NCBI GenBank assembly: GCA_963839475.1
Contig: CAWIVH010000010.1
Location: 1-64,000 of the forward strand
Origin: CAWIVH01 sp963839475
Lineage (GTDB): Bacteria > Acidobacteriota > UBA6911
DNA: 64,000 bases
Reading direction: 5' to 3'
Shown here piece by piece: positions 34,832-43,965 of this stretch (position 1 is the stretch's first letter; each line of letters opens with the position of its first letter). A model generated the notes under the pieces. That model saw nothing but the letters and a program-made list of their open reading frames with translations. It made no database searches and had not been told where the DNA came from. The translations under genes and the position numbers were made by a program.

Positions 34832-36247
34832 CTATTTGCGGCTCTTTTCCAGTCCCTGGGTGGTGGTGGAATATTTGGCCAGCATGTTCGGCTTCTCCCA
34901 TGCGGGCATCGATTTGGGATCCTTCAGGTAGGCCAGAAATCTGTTGGTCACCTGGGCGAAATGGGCCTCGTGACCGACCCGGTATTTGTCGGGCGCTTCC
35001 ACTCTCATATCTTTCCCCAGATCCGTAACGGAAACTCCGGGGTAGAAAGCCTGGAGAGCCGCCACTTTCTTTGCCAGCGCCGCGGCGACCGCTGTCTTGG
35101 AGGCCGGGTCATTCGGAACTACATATACCTCAGGACGGTACTTTTCCTCCTTCCCCTGGCGGATTTCGACACGGGCCTTGGAGCCCTTGAACACGGCGAA
35201 GTGAGTATCGCCCGTGCCCGGAAGCGGCTCGTAGTTCCAGAGGACATCGAGCTTTACGTGCACCCCTCGCAGTGCATAGACAACCTGGGTGTTGCAGAAA
35301 TAATCCAATTTTTCAGATTTTACATTTTTCTGAAGGTAAGCGGGAAAATCGGCCTCTCCGGTCACTTTCTGGAAGTCGGTCTTGGTCATGACGGTGGGCC
35401 AGCGTTTGGCCGCCAGCATGCGCAGATCCTTGCCGGCGTCGAGCGCCTGGTCGGGGTAAATCATCCACTGGATCAGGTCGACCAGATGGGTTCCCACATC
35501 CGCAATGGCCTCCCCCTGCTGTTCAGTATCGAAGAACCAGGCCGGGCGCCGGTTCGGCATTCCTGCGACCATCTTGAGAAGGTAGTGAATGCTTTCCATG
35601 TAGATAGCCGGGTCAGATTCTGAACCCGGCAGCAGCGTGCCGAAGGTCTCCCCGTCGTGGATCAGCTCTTTCTGCAGCAAGGTGGTGATCTCATATCGTT
35701 CGGTCATGATGTCATAGGCGATCAGTCCCTTGCGGTCGGCGGTTTCCAGCGCCGATTGGAGCTTGGGGAAATCCGCCGGATCGATGATCCAGGGCTTGTC
35801 AGCGAGTACGTTCAGGCCGGCTTCGACGGAAGCTTTGATCTTGTCAATCTTGCCGCGATTGCGGCCCGAGAGAACCACCACATTCCCTGGGCGCTCCTTC
35901 AGCATCCGCGCAAGGGAATCGTCACCGGTGTGAATCTCGAGCTGCCAGGAAGTCGGGCTCTCTTTGCGGGTGTTGAAAGCCACAATGCGGTTCAGGTGTT
36001 CCATCAAGTCAGAACCGAGAGGAGCATAGACATCGACCCGCCGTGAAACATTCGGATACATTTCCTTTTGAACGAGTCCGGCATGAAAATGGCCCGGATC
36101 CAGCGTCATGAAGCGGACTTCGCCCACGGTGTTTTTCCCCTGCGAAAAAGTGGCATCGGGTAGCCACTGGATGAAAAACAGGGCCAGGCAGAAAACGACT
36201 GCCGGACCGGCCAAAAAACGTCTTGAGAACTTGAATGATCGCGTCAT
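34832..36247 (-). CDS. exported Gfo/Idh/MocA-family oxidoreductase
   Basis: The 471-residue protein begins with a signal peptide (FLAGPAVVFCLALFFIQW, preceded by several Arg/Lys). The Rossmann domain follows (FMTLDPGHFHAGLVQ, VLSGRNRGK, EAGLNVLADKPW), then a C-terminal oxidoreductase domain with VGTHLVDLIQWM. Such proteins oxidise or reduce sugars with a bound nicotinamide cofactor. GGAGGG lies five bases before the ATG at 36247. It is convergent with the PAP2-like gene, and the substrate is unknown. Confidence 0.88.
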   Translation of the reverse strand: MTRSFKFSRRFLAGPAVVFCLALFFIQWLPDATFSQGKNTVGEVRFMTLDPGHFHAGLVQKEMYPNVSRRVDVYAPLGSDLMEHLNRIVAFNTRKESPTSWQLEIHTGDDSLARMLKERPGNVVVLSGRNRGKIDKIKASVEAGLNVLADKPWIIDPADFPKLQSALETADRKGLIAYDIMTERYEITTLLQKELIHDGETFGTLLPGSESDPAIYMESIHYLLKMVAGMPNRRPAWFFDTEQQGEAIADVGTHLVDLIQWMIYPDQALDAGKDLRMLAAKRWPTVMTKTDFQKVTGEADFPAYLQKNVKSEKLDYFCNTQVVYALRGVHVKLDVLWNYEPLPGTGDTHFAVFKGSKARVEIRQGKEEKYRPEVYVVPNDPASKTAVAAALAKKVAALQAFYPGVSVTDLGKDMRVEAPDKYRVGHEAHFAQVTNRFLAYLKDPKSMPAWEKPNMLAKYSTTTQGLEKSRK

Positions 36248-36267
36248 GAAATCCCTCCGGATGGCTT

Positions 36268-36316
36268 GCCCGCATAGATGCGGGCCTGGCATAAATCGTC
36301 AGATAATATAATCTGA
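36268..36316 (-). promoter_or_regulatory. stem-loops and -10-like region upstream of the oxidoreductase
   Basis: GCCCGCAT (36268-36275) pairs with ATGCGGGC (36278-36285), and TCAGAT (36299-36304) with ATCTGA (36311-36316). The second sits on a TATATT-like -10 reading leftward and could be an operator; the first is a hairpin 20 bases before the ribosome site. Confidence 0.35.
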
Positions 36317-36378
36317 TCGAGCCGGATGGACTACCTAAATCGAGCTTGGTGGCTTTCGAGGTCTTCGCGTTTGTTGAA

Positions 36379-36708
36379 TTATAAAAAGCCGAGCTGCAGT
36401 TTGGCGGCGTCACTCATCATCGAGGGATTCCAGGGTGGATCCCAAACCAGTTCCACACGGGCGGAAGTCACACCGTCCAGCGCCAGAACCTTCTGCTCCA
36501 CTTCGGGAGGCAGGGATCCCGCAACCGGGCAGCCGGGTGAGGTCAGCGTCATGCGAATGATCACATCATTTTTCTGCCCGATGTCGATTTGGTACACCAG
36601 GCCGAGTTCGTAAATATTGACCGGAATTTCAGGATCGAACACTGTCCTGAGTGCATCCTCCACCTTTTCCTTGAGTGCGGCTGCGGCGCTGTTCTGAATG
36701 GATTCCAT
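36379..36708 (-). CDS. sufT: SufT-like MIP18/DUF59 Fe-S assembly factor
   Basis: The 109-residue DUF59 protein shows DPEIPVNIYELGLVY and the cysteine of SPGCPVAGSLP (C60). SufT proteins take part in maturation of Fe-S proteins. It is the last gene of the SUF operon, nine bases after sufU. Confidence 0.92.
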   Translation of the reverse strand: MESIQNSAAAALKEKVEDALRTVFDPEIPVNIYELGLVYQIDIGQKNDVIIRMTLTSPGCPVAGSLPPEVEQKVLALDGVTSARVELVWDPPWNPSMMSDAAKLQLGFL

Positions 36709-36717
36709 CGCTTTTCC

Positions 36718-37170
36718 TTATTCGGTGGCTACCGGGTCCTGGCGCTGATCGAGAGCAGCCCGGAGCGTGTGCCAGCAGAGCGAGGCGCACTTCACCCGGA
36801 CAGGGTATTCCCGCACACCGGAAAAAACCGCCAGCTTACCCAAAGCCGATAGATCCGAATCGGGGGAAATTTTCCCGGTGACAAGGTCGTGGAAACGTCC
36901 GAAGAGGGCCTGCACCTCATCCAGCGTCTTCCCTTTGACGGCGTCGGTCATCATGGACGCGGAAGCTGTGGAAATGGCGCATCCGGCGCCCTCAAACCCG
37001 ACCTCGCGAACCACGCCGTCTTCCACCTTCAGATACAGGAGGAGCTTGTCGCCGCACAGCGGGTTGTGTCCGACAGCGGTCCGGTTGGGGTTTTCGAGCC
37101 TGTGATTGTTGCGGGGACGCTTGTGGTGATCGAGGATCACCTGCTGATAGAGTTCGCGAAGATCAGACAT
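36718..37170 (-). CDS. sufU: SufU scaffold/sulfurtransferase
   Basis: The 150-residue IscU/NifU-fold protein has C39 and D41 (NPLCGD), C64 (GAGCAIS) and C128 (VKCASLCW), the SufU zinc ligands. SufU takes persulfide sulfur from SufS. Its start overlaps the sufS stop by one base. A further cysteine at C132 is close to the C128 ligand. Confidence 0.95.
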   Translation of the reverse strand: MSDLRELYQQVILDHHKRPRNNHRLENPNRTAVGHNPLCGDKLLLYLKVEDGVVREVGFEGAGCAISTASASMMTDAVKGKTLDEVQALFGRFHDLVTGKISPDSDLSALGKLAVFSGVREYPVRVKCASLCWHTLRAALDQRQDPVATE

Positions 37171-38432
37171 TATCGGAATACCTCGATGACGCTTTGGATG
37201 CCGTTGGCGAGCGCATCTATTTCCTCGCGCGTATTGTAGAACGCAAACGATGCGCGGGCCGTTGCAGGCACTTTGAAAAACTCCATGACCGGCTGGGCGC
37301 AGTGATGACCCGTACGGATGGCAATCCCCTCCTGGTCCAGAATGGTTCCGATATCATGAGGGTGGATCCCCTCGATCGTGAAGCTCAGAACGCTGGTTTT
37401 CGCAGCGGCGGTCCCGACAACTTGGACGCCCGGCAGCCGGGAAAAAGCTTCCGTGGCATACGCAAGCAAGTCGTGCTCGTAAGCCGCGATCGCTCCAATT
37501 CCGACAGATTCCACGTAATCGATGGCGGCCCCGAGCCCGATTCCGCCTGCAATATGGGGCGTGCCGGCCTCGAACTTATGCGGAAGGGCGTTATAGGTCG
37601 TTCTTTCGAAAGTGACGGAACTGATCATATCCCCGCCGCCCTGCCAGGGCTTCATGGCCTGCAGAAGGCCCGCCTTGCCAAACAGAACGCCGATCCCGGT
37701 CGGCCCATAGATCTTGTGGCCCGAGAAGACATAAAAGTCACAATCCAGCTCGCGCACATTTACGGGGAGATGCTGAATCGCCTGGGCGCCGTCGACAAGC
37801 ACAGGGATACCGCTGCCGTGAGCCGCCTCGATCATTTCCCGAATCGGATTTACCGTCCCCAGAGCATTGGAGACATGCGTGAGGGCGACCAGCCGGGTGC
37901 GCGGACCTAGCAGCTTTTTATACTCCTCGAATATCACCTCTCCCTTCTCGTTGATCGGCGCCACACGCAGGACGGCTTTTTTCTCCTCGCATAGCATCTG
38001 CCACGGAACTATGTTGGAGTGGTGTTCAATGGCCGAAATCAGGATTTCATCGCCGGCCTGAACATTCGCCCGCCCATAACTTTGGGCGACAAGGTTGATC
38101 CCCTCGGTCGCCCCGCGGGTGAATATGACTTCCCTGGCATCGCCTGCGCCGAGGAACCTCTGCGCTTTGAGCCGTGCATTTTCGTATTCCCTCGTGGCGA
38201 TCTCGCTGAGAAGGTGCACGCCGCGGTGGATGTTGGAGCATTCCTCGGCATAAAAGCGGACCACGGCGTCAATGACCGCCTGAGGCTTCTGGGTGGTAGC
38301 GGCATTGTCCAGGTAAACCAGCGGCTTGCCGTGCACCTTTCGAGCCAGGATCGGGAAATCTCTCCGAATCCGCTCGATATCGAGTACACCGCCCACGGCC
38401 GGGCGGGAATCTGTTTTAAGTTCACTCATCAT
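37170..38432 (-). CDS. sufS: cysteine desulfurase SufS
   Basis: The 420-residue PLP enzyme frees sulfur from cysteine. The PLP lysine is K240 (FSGHKIYGPTG) and the catalytic cysteine C378 (RTGHHCAQP), the group II type that pairs with SufU. The N-terminal YLDNAATTQKP and AIEHHSNIVPW are diagnostic. It follows sufD by 62 bases. Confidence 0.97.
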   Translation of the reverse strand: MMSELKTDSRPAVGGVLDIERIRRDFPILARKVHGKPLVYLDNAATTQKPQAVIDAVVRFYAEECSNIHRGVHLLSEIATREYENARLKAQRFLGAGDAREVIFTRGATEGINLVAQSYGRANVQAGDEILISAIEHHSNIVPWQMLCEEKKAVLRVAPINEKGEVIFEEYKKLLGPRTRLVALTHVSNALGTVNPIREMIEAAHGSGIPVLVDGAQAIQHLPVNVRELDCDFYVFSGHKIYGPTGIGVLFGKAGLLQAMKPWQGGGDMISSVTFERTTYNALPHKFEAGTPHIAGGIGLGAAIDYVESVGIGAIAAYEHDLLAYATEAFSRLPGVQVVGTAAAKTSVLSFTIEGIHPHDIGTILDQEGIAIRTGHHCAQPVMEFFKVPATARASFAFYNTREEIDALANGIQSVIEVFR

Positions 38433-38494
38433 GGCGCTTCATCCTGTTTCAAGTACGCATACGGATAATCAGGGCTGATCCGGGATGCGCCGCC

Positions 38495-39820
38495 TCAGTT
38501 GAGGTGGGCCAGGCGGTTCAGCAGCACCAGGTCGATCTGGCATTGGATCGGCTTGACTTTCATGCCGCCCAGTATGTCGCTGGCGAACGCGTAGGTCAGC
38601 AGTGTTCGCGCCTGCCGCTCGGCCAGCCCGCGTGAGCGCAGATAAAAGAGCTCGTCTTCATTCAGCCGGCCGATGGTCGCCCCGTGGGTACATTTCACGT
38701 CGTCGGCAAAGATTTCCAGCTGCGGCTTCGCGTTTACGATGGCATTGTCCGACAGCAGGAGGTTTTTGTTGGTTTGCTTCGAGTTTGTTTTCTGAGCGTC
38801 GGGCCGCACGATGATCTTGCCGTTGAAGGCTCCGGTCGATTGATCGTCCAGGATCCCTTTGTACAGTTCCCGGCTGGAACAGTGCGGTTTGGCGTGGTCG
38901 ATCACCGTGTAAGTATCAGCGTGCTGTTTTCCCTTGGTGACATAAAGCCCGTTGAGGGTGCATTCGCACCCTTCCGCATTTAGCACCGCGTGAATGTTGT
39001 TGCGAACCAGGCTGCCGCCGAGGGAAATGGAGTGGGTCGAGAAATTACTTCCTTTTTCCTGGCGAACGTGAAGGGTAGCGACATGGTAGGCGCTTTCGCT
39101 CTCGCGCTGAAGCTTGTAGTGATCCAGTATGGCGTTCTTTCCCAGGCTCACTTCGGTGGTGGCATTGGTGAAATAAGATCCATCCTTCAATGCGACATAA
39201 CTCTCGATAACGGTGGCCTGAGCCCCGTTGCCCAGCACAATAAGACTGCGGGGGTGGCTTGCTGTTGGAGCAGCCTCGGCCAGCGAAAGGTGCAGCAGGT
39301 GGACCGGCTCCTTTAACACCATTCCGGGAGGGATATAGACATAGGCTCCGTCGGAGAGGAGAGCCGTGTTGAGAGCGACAAAAGCGTTCTCTTCGAAACC
39401 GGCCAGCCTTGCGAGGAAGGGCTCCAGCGGATCGGCATCCCCTTCGAGCGCCGCGGCGAGACTCTGGACCCGCGCCGATCGTGGTACGGACTGAAGGCAG
39501 GAAAGCTGGGGTGAATAGCGACCGTTCATGAAAACCAGCTGGCAGCACTCCGATTCGCTGAAGGTATATTTTCCCAACTCCGATGCCGTCAAGGTCGCGG
39601 GAATGAAACCGGCTGGGGCAAATCCCGTATTGGCAATGGGGGCGACGTTCGTGTACTTCCAATCCTCGAGCTTCGGCGTGGGAAAACCAAGCGATGTAAA
39701 CCGCTGGAAAGCGGATCTGCGGACTGCGTGCAGCCAGGGATTTCGCGCCGCTGCTTTGCTTTTTTCCAAAGCAGCGAAGGCCGATTGATAGGTGCCGTAC
39801 TGCTCTTTGACTTCATTCAT
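38495..39820 (-). CDS. sufD: SufD, Fe-S assembly scaffold subunit
   Basis: The 441-residue protein belongs to the SufB/SufD beta-helix family, with the C-terminal signatures CSSRELYKGI, KCTHGATIGRL and LFYLRSRGL. SufD joins SufB and SufC in the SufBC2D complex. The ATG at 39820 is preferred to a TTG nine bases earlier because of ribosome-site spacing. Confidence 0.95.
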   Translation of the reverse strand: MNEVKEQYGTYQSAFAALEKSKAAARNPWLHAVRRSAFQRFTSLGFPTPKLEDWKYTNVAPIANTGFAPAGFIPATLTASELGKYTFSESECCQLVFMNGRYSPQLSCLQSVPRSARVQSLAAALEGDADPLEPFLARLAGFEENAFVALNTALLSDGAYVYIPPGMVLKEPVHLLHLSLAEAAPTASHPRSLIVLGNGAQATVIESYVALKDGSYFTNATTEVSLGKNAILDHYKLQRESESAYHVATLHVRQEKGSNFSTHSISLGGSLVRNNIHAVLNAEGCECTLNGLYVTKGKQHADTYTVIDHAKPHCSSRELYKGILDDQSTGAFNGKIIVRPDAQKTNSKQTNKNLLLSDNAIVNAKPQLEIFADDVKCTHGATIGRLNEDELFYLRSRGLAERQARTLLTYAFASDILGGMKVKPIQCQIDLVLLNRLAHLN

Positions 39821-39849
39821 GAACCGCAAACCCCCAGGGAAAACTGAAA

Positions 39850-40605
39850 CTAGCCCGCCAAGGCAGGCGTTTCCAGCCAGCCATAACCTTTTTCTTCGAG
39901 TTCGAAGGCAAGTTCCTTGCCACCCGACTTCACGATTTTGCCGTCGAGAAGCACATGCACGCGGTCCGGAACAATGTAATTCAGCAGCCTTTGATAATGG
40001 GTTACCAGGATGAACGCCCGGTCTTCCCGGCGAAGGGCGTTGACGCCGGCGGCGACAATCTTGAGCGCATCGATATCCAGGCCGGAGTCGGTTTCGTCCA
40101 GCACGGCAAGCCTTGGCTCCAGAACCGCCATCTGGAAAATCTCGTTGCGTTTTTTTTCGCCGCCGGAAAATCCCTCGTTGACGGCCCGGCTGATCAGGCT
40201 TTCGTCCATTTCGACCAGCTTCATCCTGCCTCGGGCCAGGGTCAGGAATTCCATGGCATCCAATTCCTGCTCACCCCTGTACTTCCGCACGGCGTTGAGC
40301 GCCGCTTTGAGGAAGTACATGTTGCTGACCCCGGGAATTTCAACAGGATACTGGAATCCTAGGAAAATGCCTTCGCAGGCGCGCTCCTCCGGCAACATCC
40401 CGAGCAGGTCTTTGCCCATGTAGCGAACTTCGCCGGAAGTTACTTCGTAGCCTTCCCTGCCGGCCAGCACCTTGGCCAGGGTGCTTTTGCCGGAACCGTT
40501 CGGCCCCATGATAGCGTGCACTTCCCCGGGCTTCACCTCCAGGTTGATTCCGTGCAGGATTTCATTGCCTTCGACCCTGGTGTGCAGGTCCTTGATTTCA
40601 AGCAT
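39850..40605 (-). CDS. sufC: SufC ATPase
   Basis: The 251-residue ABC-type ATPase has Walker A GPNGSGKST, the signature FSGGEKKRNE and Walker B LAVLDETDSGLD, the ETDSGLD being typical of SufC. It drives conformational changes of SufB-SufD. It lies between sufB and sufD in the operon. Confidence 0.97.
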   Translation of the reverse strand: MLEIKDLHTRVEGNEILHGINLEVKPGEVHAIMGPNGSGKSTLAKVLAGREGYEVTSGEVRYMGKDLLGMLPEERACEGIFLGFQYPVEIPGVSNMYFLKAALNAVRKYRGEQELDAMEFLTLARGRMKLVEMDESLISRAVNEGFSGGEKKRNEIFQMAVLEPRLAVLDETDSGLDIDALKIVAAGVNALRREDRAFILVTHYQRLLNYIVPDRVHVLLDGKIVKSGGKELAFELEEKGYGWLETPALAG

Positions 40606-40655
40606 TTCGATTCTCCAAACAAAGGCGGTTGAATTCCCGGAGCTCGCGTCCGGGC

Positions 40656-42098
40656 TCAGCCCACGCTTCCTTCCAGGCTTACCCCCAGCAGTTTCTGGGC
40701 TTCCACGGCAAATTCCATCGGCAGTTCGCGAAAGACCTCTTTGCAGAAGCCGTTGACGATCATGGAAACCGCGGCTTCAGAGGAAATACCACGCTGCTGG
40801 CAGTAAAAAATCTGGTCCTCTCCGATCTTCGAGGTTGAGGCTTCGTGCTCCATCTGGGCGGTCGAGTTCTTCACTTCGATATAAGGGAATGTGTGGGCCC
40901 CGCACTTGTCGCCGAGGAGCAGAGAGTCGCAGCGTGAGTAGTTGCGTGCACCTTCCGCCCCCTTGAGTATCTTAACCATCCCGCGGTAGGTGTTCTGCCC
41001 ACGGCCGGCTGAAATCCCCTTGGACACAATGGTGCTGCGCGTGTTTTTCCCGATATGAATCATTTTCGTGCCGGTGTCGGCCTGCTGGAAATGATTCGTA
41101 AGAGCTACGGAGTAGAATTCGCCGACCGAATTGTCACCCAACAGGAGGCAGCTGGGATATTTCCAGGTTATGGCCGAGCCGGTCTCGACCTGGGTCCAGG
41201 AGATCTTGGAATTCACACCCTGGCACTTGCCTCTCTTGGTGACGAAATTGTAAATCCCGCCCTTGCCTTCCTTGTCACCGGGGTACCAGTTCTGAACAGT
41301 CGAATACTTGATGGAGGCGTTATCGAGCGCCACCAGTTCAACAACGGCGGCATGAAGCTGGTTCTCGTCGCGCATGGGGGCGGTGCAGCCTTCCAGGTAG
41401 CTTACATAGCTGCCCTCGTCGGCAACGATCAACGTCCGCTCGAATTGGCCGGTCTGGGCGGCGTTGATGCGGAAATAGGTCGACAGCTCCATCGGGCACC
41501 GAACGCCCTTCGGGATGTAACAAAAGGATCCGTCGGAAAACACGGCCGAATTCAGCGTCGCGTAAAAGTTGTCGGTATAGGGCACCACCGAACCGAGGTA
41601 TTTCCGGACGAGGTCCGGATGCTCCAGCACGGCTTCGGAAAAGGAGCAGAAGATAATCCCCATTTCGGCCAGCTTGCCTTTGAATGTGGTCGCGACCGAG
41701 ACACTGTCAAAAACGGCATCAACCGCCACCCCGGCGAGAAGCTCCCGCTCCTTCAGCGGAATCCCCAGTTTTTCGTAGGTCTCCAGCAGCTCCGGATCGA
41801 TTTCATCCAGGCTCTTGGGCTTGTTTTTCTGCTTGGGCGCCGAATAGTAACTGATGGCCTGGTAATCAATCGGGGGAAAGTGGACGTTGGCCCAGGTCGG
41901 CTCCTCCATTTTCAGCCAGTGATGGTAGGCACGCAGCCGCCATTCCAGCATGAACTCCGGTTCGTTCTTCTTGGCCGAAATCATCCGGATGACATCTTCG
42001 TTCAACCCGATGGGCACCGTGTCGCTTTCGATGGAAGTAACGAAGCCGTATTTGTATTCCTGACTGGTTATCTCGTGAAGGCTGTCGGCCGAACTCAT
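40656..42098 (-). CDS. sufB: SufB, Fe-S assembly scaffold subunit
   Basis: The 480-residue protein has the family run EYKYGFVTSIESDTVP, then YIPKGVRCPMELSTYFRIN, and a C-terminal RCDSLLLGDKCGAHTFPY with the conserved cysteine. It is the main scaffold for cluster assembly. The ATG at 42098 gives a normal length; a TTG at 42146, four bases after the regulator's stop, is an alternative. Confidence 0.96.
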   Translation of the reverse strand: MSSADSLHEITSQEYKYGFVTSIESDTVPIGLNEDVIRMISAKKNEPEFMLEWRLRAYHHWLKMEEPTWANVHFPPIDYQAISYYSAPKQKNKPKSLDEIDPELLETYEKLGIPLKERELLAGVAVDAVFDSVSVATTFKGKLAEMGIIFCSFSEAVLEHPDLVRKYLGSVVPYTDNFYATLNSAVFSDGSFCYIPKGVRCPMELSTYFRINAAQTGQFERTLIVADEGSYVSYLEGCTAPMRDENQLHAAVVELVALDNASIKYSTVQNWYPGDKEGKGGIYNFVTKRGKCQGVNSKISWTQVETGSAITWKYPSCLLLGDNSVGEFYSVALTNHFQQADTGTKMIHIGKNTRSTIVSKGISAGRGQNTYRGMVKILKGAEGARNYSRCDSLLLGDKCGAHTFPYIEVKNSTAQMEHEASTSKIGEDQIFYCQQRGISSEAAVSMIVNGFCKEVFRELPMEFAVEAQKLLGVSLEGSVG

Positions 42099-42150
42099 AA
42101 ATTCGCTCTCGCTGATTCTTGTGATGAAAAACGCATAGGCTTCCAAGCCC

Positions 42151-42588
42151 CTACGGGGAACTCAGATTCACCAGGGTTCTTGGCAGCGGCTGGGTCATCT
42201 CCGCAAGGCTGATTTTCTTCAGCGCGTCCTGTATGGCCGTGTTGATCAAATACCAGTTCGTTCGCACCGGGCACCCGATTTCCAGGTCGCAGCCGCCATG
42301 CACCAGATCGGTACATTCGGTGACGGCGATGGGCCCTTCCAGAGCCCGGATGATGTCAGCCACGGTGATCTGGTCCGGGCGCCGCGCCAGAATATATCCG
42401 CCTTTGATTCCCCTCTGGGAAATCAATAAACCCTCTCTTGCCAGCAGCTTAAGAACCTTGCTGACGACTGGCAGGGGAAGCTTTACGATACGGGCAATGT
42501 CCCTGGCGTTGTGGGTACTGCCTTCATGCGTGGCGAAATAGGTCAGCATGACAATGCCGTAATCCGCCAGTTTGGTCACTCGAAGCAT
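42151..42588 (-). CDS. sufR: Rrf2-family SUF operon regulator
   Basis: The 145-residue winged-helix protein has the Rrf2 pattern (LADYGIVMLTYFA, RGIKGGYILAR) and a cysteine triad C92-x7-C100-x5-C106, as in IscR-like sensors of a [2Fe-2S] cluster. This is the SUF-associated subgroup (TIGR02944-like). It is the first gene of the operon and probably represses it by binding the palindrome at 42613-42627 overlapping the start of transcription. Confidence 0.92.
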   Translation of the reverse strand: MLRVTKLADYGIVMLTYFATHEGSTHNARDIARIVKLPLPVVSKVLKLLAREGLLISQRGIKGGYILARRPDQITVADIIRALEGPIAVTECTDLVHGGCDLEIGCPVRTNWYLINTAIQDALKKISLAEMTQPLPRTLVNLSSP

Positions 42589-42612
42589 ATTTCCTACACC
42601 CGTTTTAATACT

Positions 42613-42662
42613 GGACCATTTCAGTCCGAAATAAGGTTACCAGCCCTATCAAATCTTGTCAA
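42613..42662 (-). promoter_or_regulatory. SUF operon promoter with Rrf2-type operator
   Basis: Read on the minus strand, TTGACA (42657-42662) and TAACCT (42634-42639) are 17 bases apart. Immediately downstream GGACCATTTCAGTCC (42613-42627) has a dyad GGAC/GTCC with a 7-base centre, where the start of RNA is expected. The arrangement fits autorepression by the first gene's product. Confidence 0.7.
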
Positions 42663-42676
42663 CAAAATGGGGATTA

Positions 42677-42737
42677 CCCACTCGTTTACTGGACACGCTC
42701 GACGGAGATTGAACCAGGAAGCTCGGAAACGAGTGGG
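42677..42737. repeat. 11-bp inverted repeat between the suf promoter and trpS
   Basis: CCCACTCGTTT (42677-42687) and AAACGAGTGGG (42727-42737) are exact complements around a 39-base loop. Further GGGATTACC/GGTAATCTCCC words flank them. It lies in the 266-base divergent region and could fold in the trpS leader. No T-box signature is seen. Confidence 0.5.
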
Positions 42738-42854
42738 ACCTCCCTGTTTTAATATGGTAATCTCCCACATTGCGAAACTGGGCCTGCCTGCCCATGGAAT
42801 TGAAACCACCGGAGGAATAGGGATTCTTTCCGGCATTTTGAATAAGGATTTACA

Positions 42855-43844
42855 GTGACCTCATCAAATTCGCTGACAATACTCTCCGGCATCCAGCCGT
42901 CAGGCAATCTCCATCTCGGAAACTATTTCGGGGCTGTGCGGCAATACTTGCAATTTATTCAAAGCGGTCAGCGCTGCTTTTATTTTCTGGCCAACTATCA
43001 TGCCCTCACCTCATTGCGCGACCGGGACCGGTTGTTGGAGCTGACCCGAAGCACCGCGGCGGATTATTTGGCTCTTGGGCTCACGCCCGACCGATGCTCG
43101 ATATACCGCCAGAGTGATCTTCCCGAGGTTTGCGAGCTTTCCTGGATACTGACGACATTGACCCCCATGGGGCTGCTGGAGCGCTGTCATGCTTACAAGG
43201 ACAAGGTGCAGCAGGGCATTTCGGCCGATGCCGGATTGTTTACGTATCCTGTTTTGCAGGCAGCTGACATTCTGATAGTCCGTTCCAACCGGGTCCCGGT
43301 GGGCCAGGACCAGAAACAGCACATCGAGGTCACGCGCGACGTCGCTGGATATTTCAACAATACCTATGGAGAGGTGCTGACGATCCCGGAGCCGTATATC
43401 CCGGAGGAAGTGGCGGTGGTGCCCGGGAGGGACGGCCGTAAGATGTCGAAGTCCTACAACAACACTATCGAGCTTTTTGCCGGCGACGACGAGGTCAAGC
43501 GCCAGATATTTTCGATTGCCACAGACTCCGCGCCCGTCGCCGATCCAAAGGATCCGGACAAAAGCAACCTGTATGCAATTCTGAAACTGTTCTGCTCCCC
43601 GGATGAGGCTGTGGAATGGGCCGACCGTTTCCGGCGCGGCGGCTTGAGCTATCGCGAGGCCAAGCAGGCTGTGTTCGATCGATTCATGCAATTCTTCGGG
43701 CCGGCGCGAGAGCGGAGAAAGCAGCTGGAAAAAGAGCCGGAGTATATCGAAGCAGCGTTGATGAAAGGGGTGGAAGAGGCGCGCGCCGTGGCAGTGCCGC
43801 TTGTCCGCCAGGTCCGCGACGCCGTCGGCATCCCCAACCGCTGA
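42855..43844 (+). CDS. trpS: tryptophanyl-tRNA synthetase
   Basis: This class I synthetase of 329 residues has SGIQPSGNLHLGNYFG at 11-26, containing the HIGH-equivalent HLGN, and KMSKS at 196-200. It charges tRNA-Trp. The start is GTG with AAGGA upstream. It is divergent from the SUF operon and convergent with amtB. Confidence 0.97.
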   Translation: MTSSNSLTILSGIQPSGNLHLGNYFGAVRQYLQFIQSGQRCFYFLANYHALTSLRDRDRLLELTRSTAADYLALGLTPDRCSIYRQSDLPEVCELSWILTTLTPMGLLERCHAYKDKVQQGISADAGLFTYPVLQAADILIVRSNRVPVGQDQKQHIEVTRDVAGYFNNTYGEVLTIPEPYIPEEVAVVPGRDGRKMSKSYNNTIELFAGDDEVKRQIFSIATDSAPVADPKDPDKSNLYAILKLFCSPDEAVEWADRFRRGGLSYREAKQAVFDRFMQFFGPARERRKQLEKEPEYIEAALMKGVEEARAVAVPLVRQVRDAVGIPNR

Positions 43845-43860
43845 TCCCCTGGCGCGAATG

Positions 43861-43947
43861 GTGTCAGGCTACCTTTGTCCCCATATCCTGATCATGTGCA
43901 GCGACGCTCTTTCTCAGCCGGAAATTGGGGCAATTGCAGCCTGACAC
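43861..43947. repeat. GTGTCAGGCT inverted repeat between trpS and amtB
   Basis: GTGTCAGGCT (43861-43870) and AGCCTGACAC (43938-43947) flank 67 bases between convergent genes. The word GTGTCAGGC recurs at 45704-45712 before the PilZ gene. It could be a REP-like element or a weak terminator. Confidence 0.45.
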
Positions 43948-43965
43948 CCATACTGCAGGCCCAGG

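Noticed and set aside
41055..42212. 385-residue frame opposite sufB
   Set aside because: Antisense shadow of sufB, which is intact and in operon context.
42663..42854. T-box or riboswitch before trpS
   Set aside because: An inverted repeat is present, but the conserved T-box sequence and antiterminator were not found.
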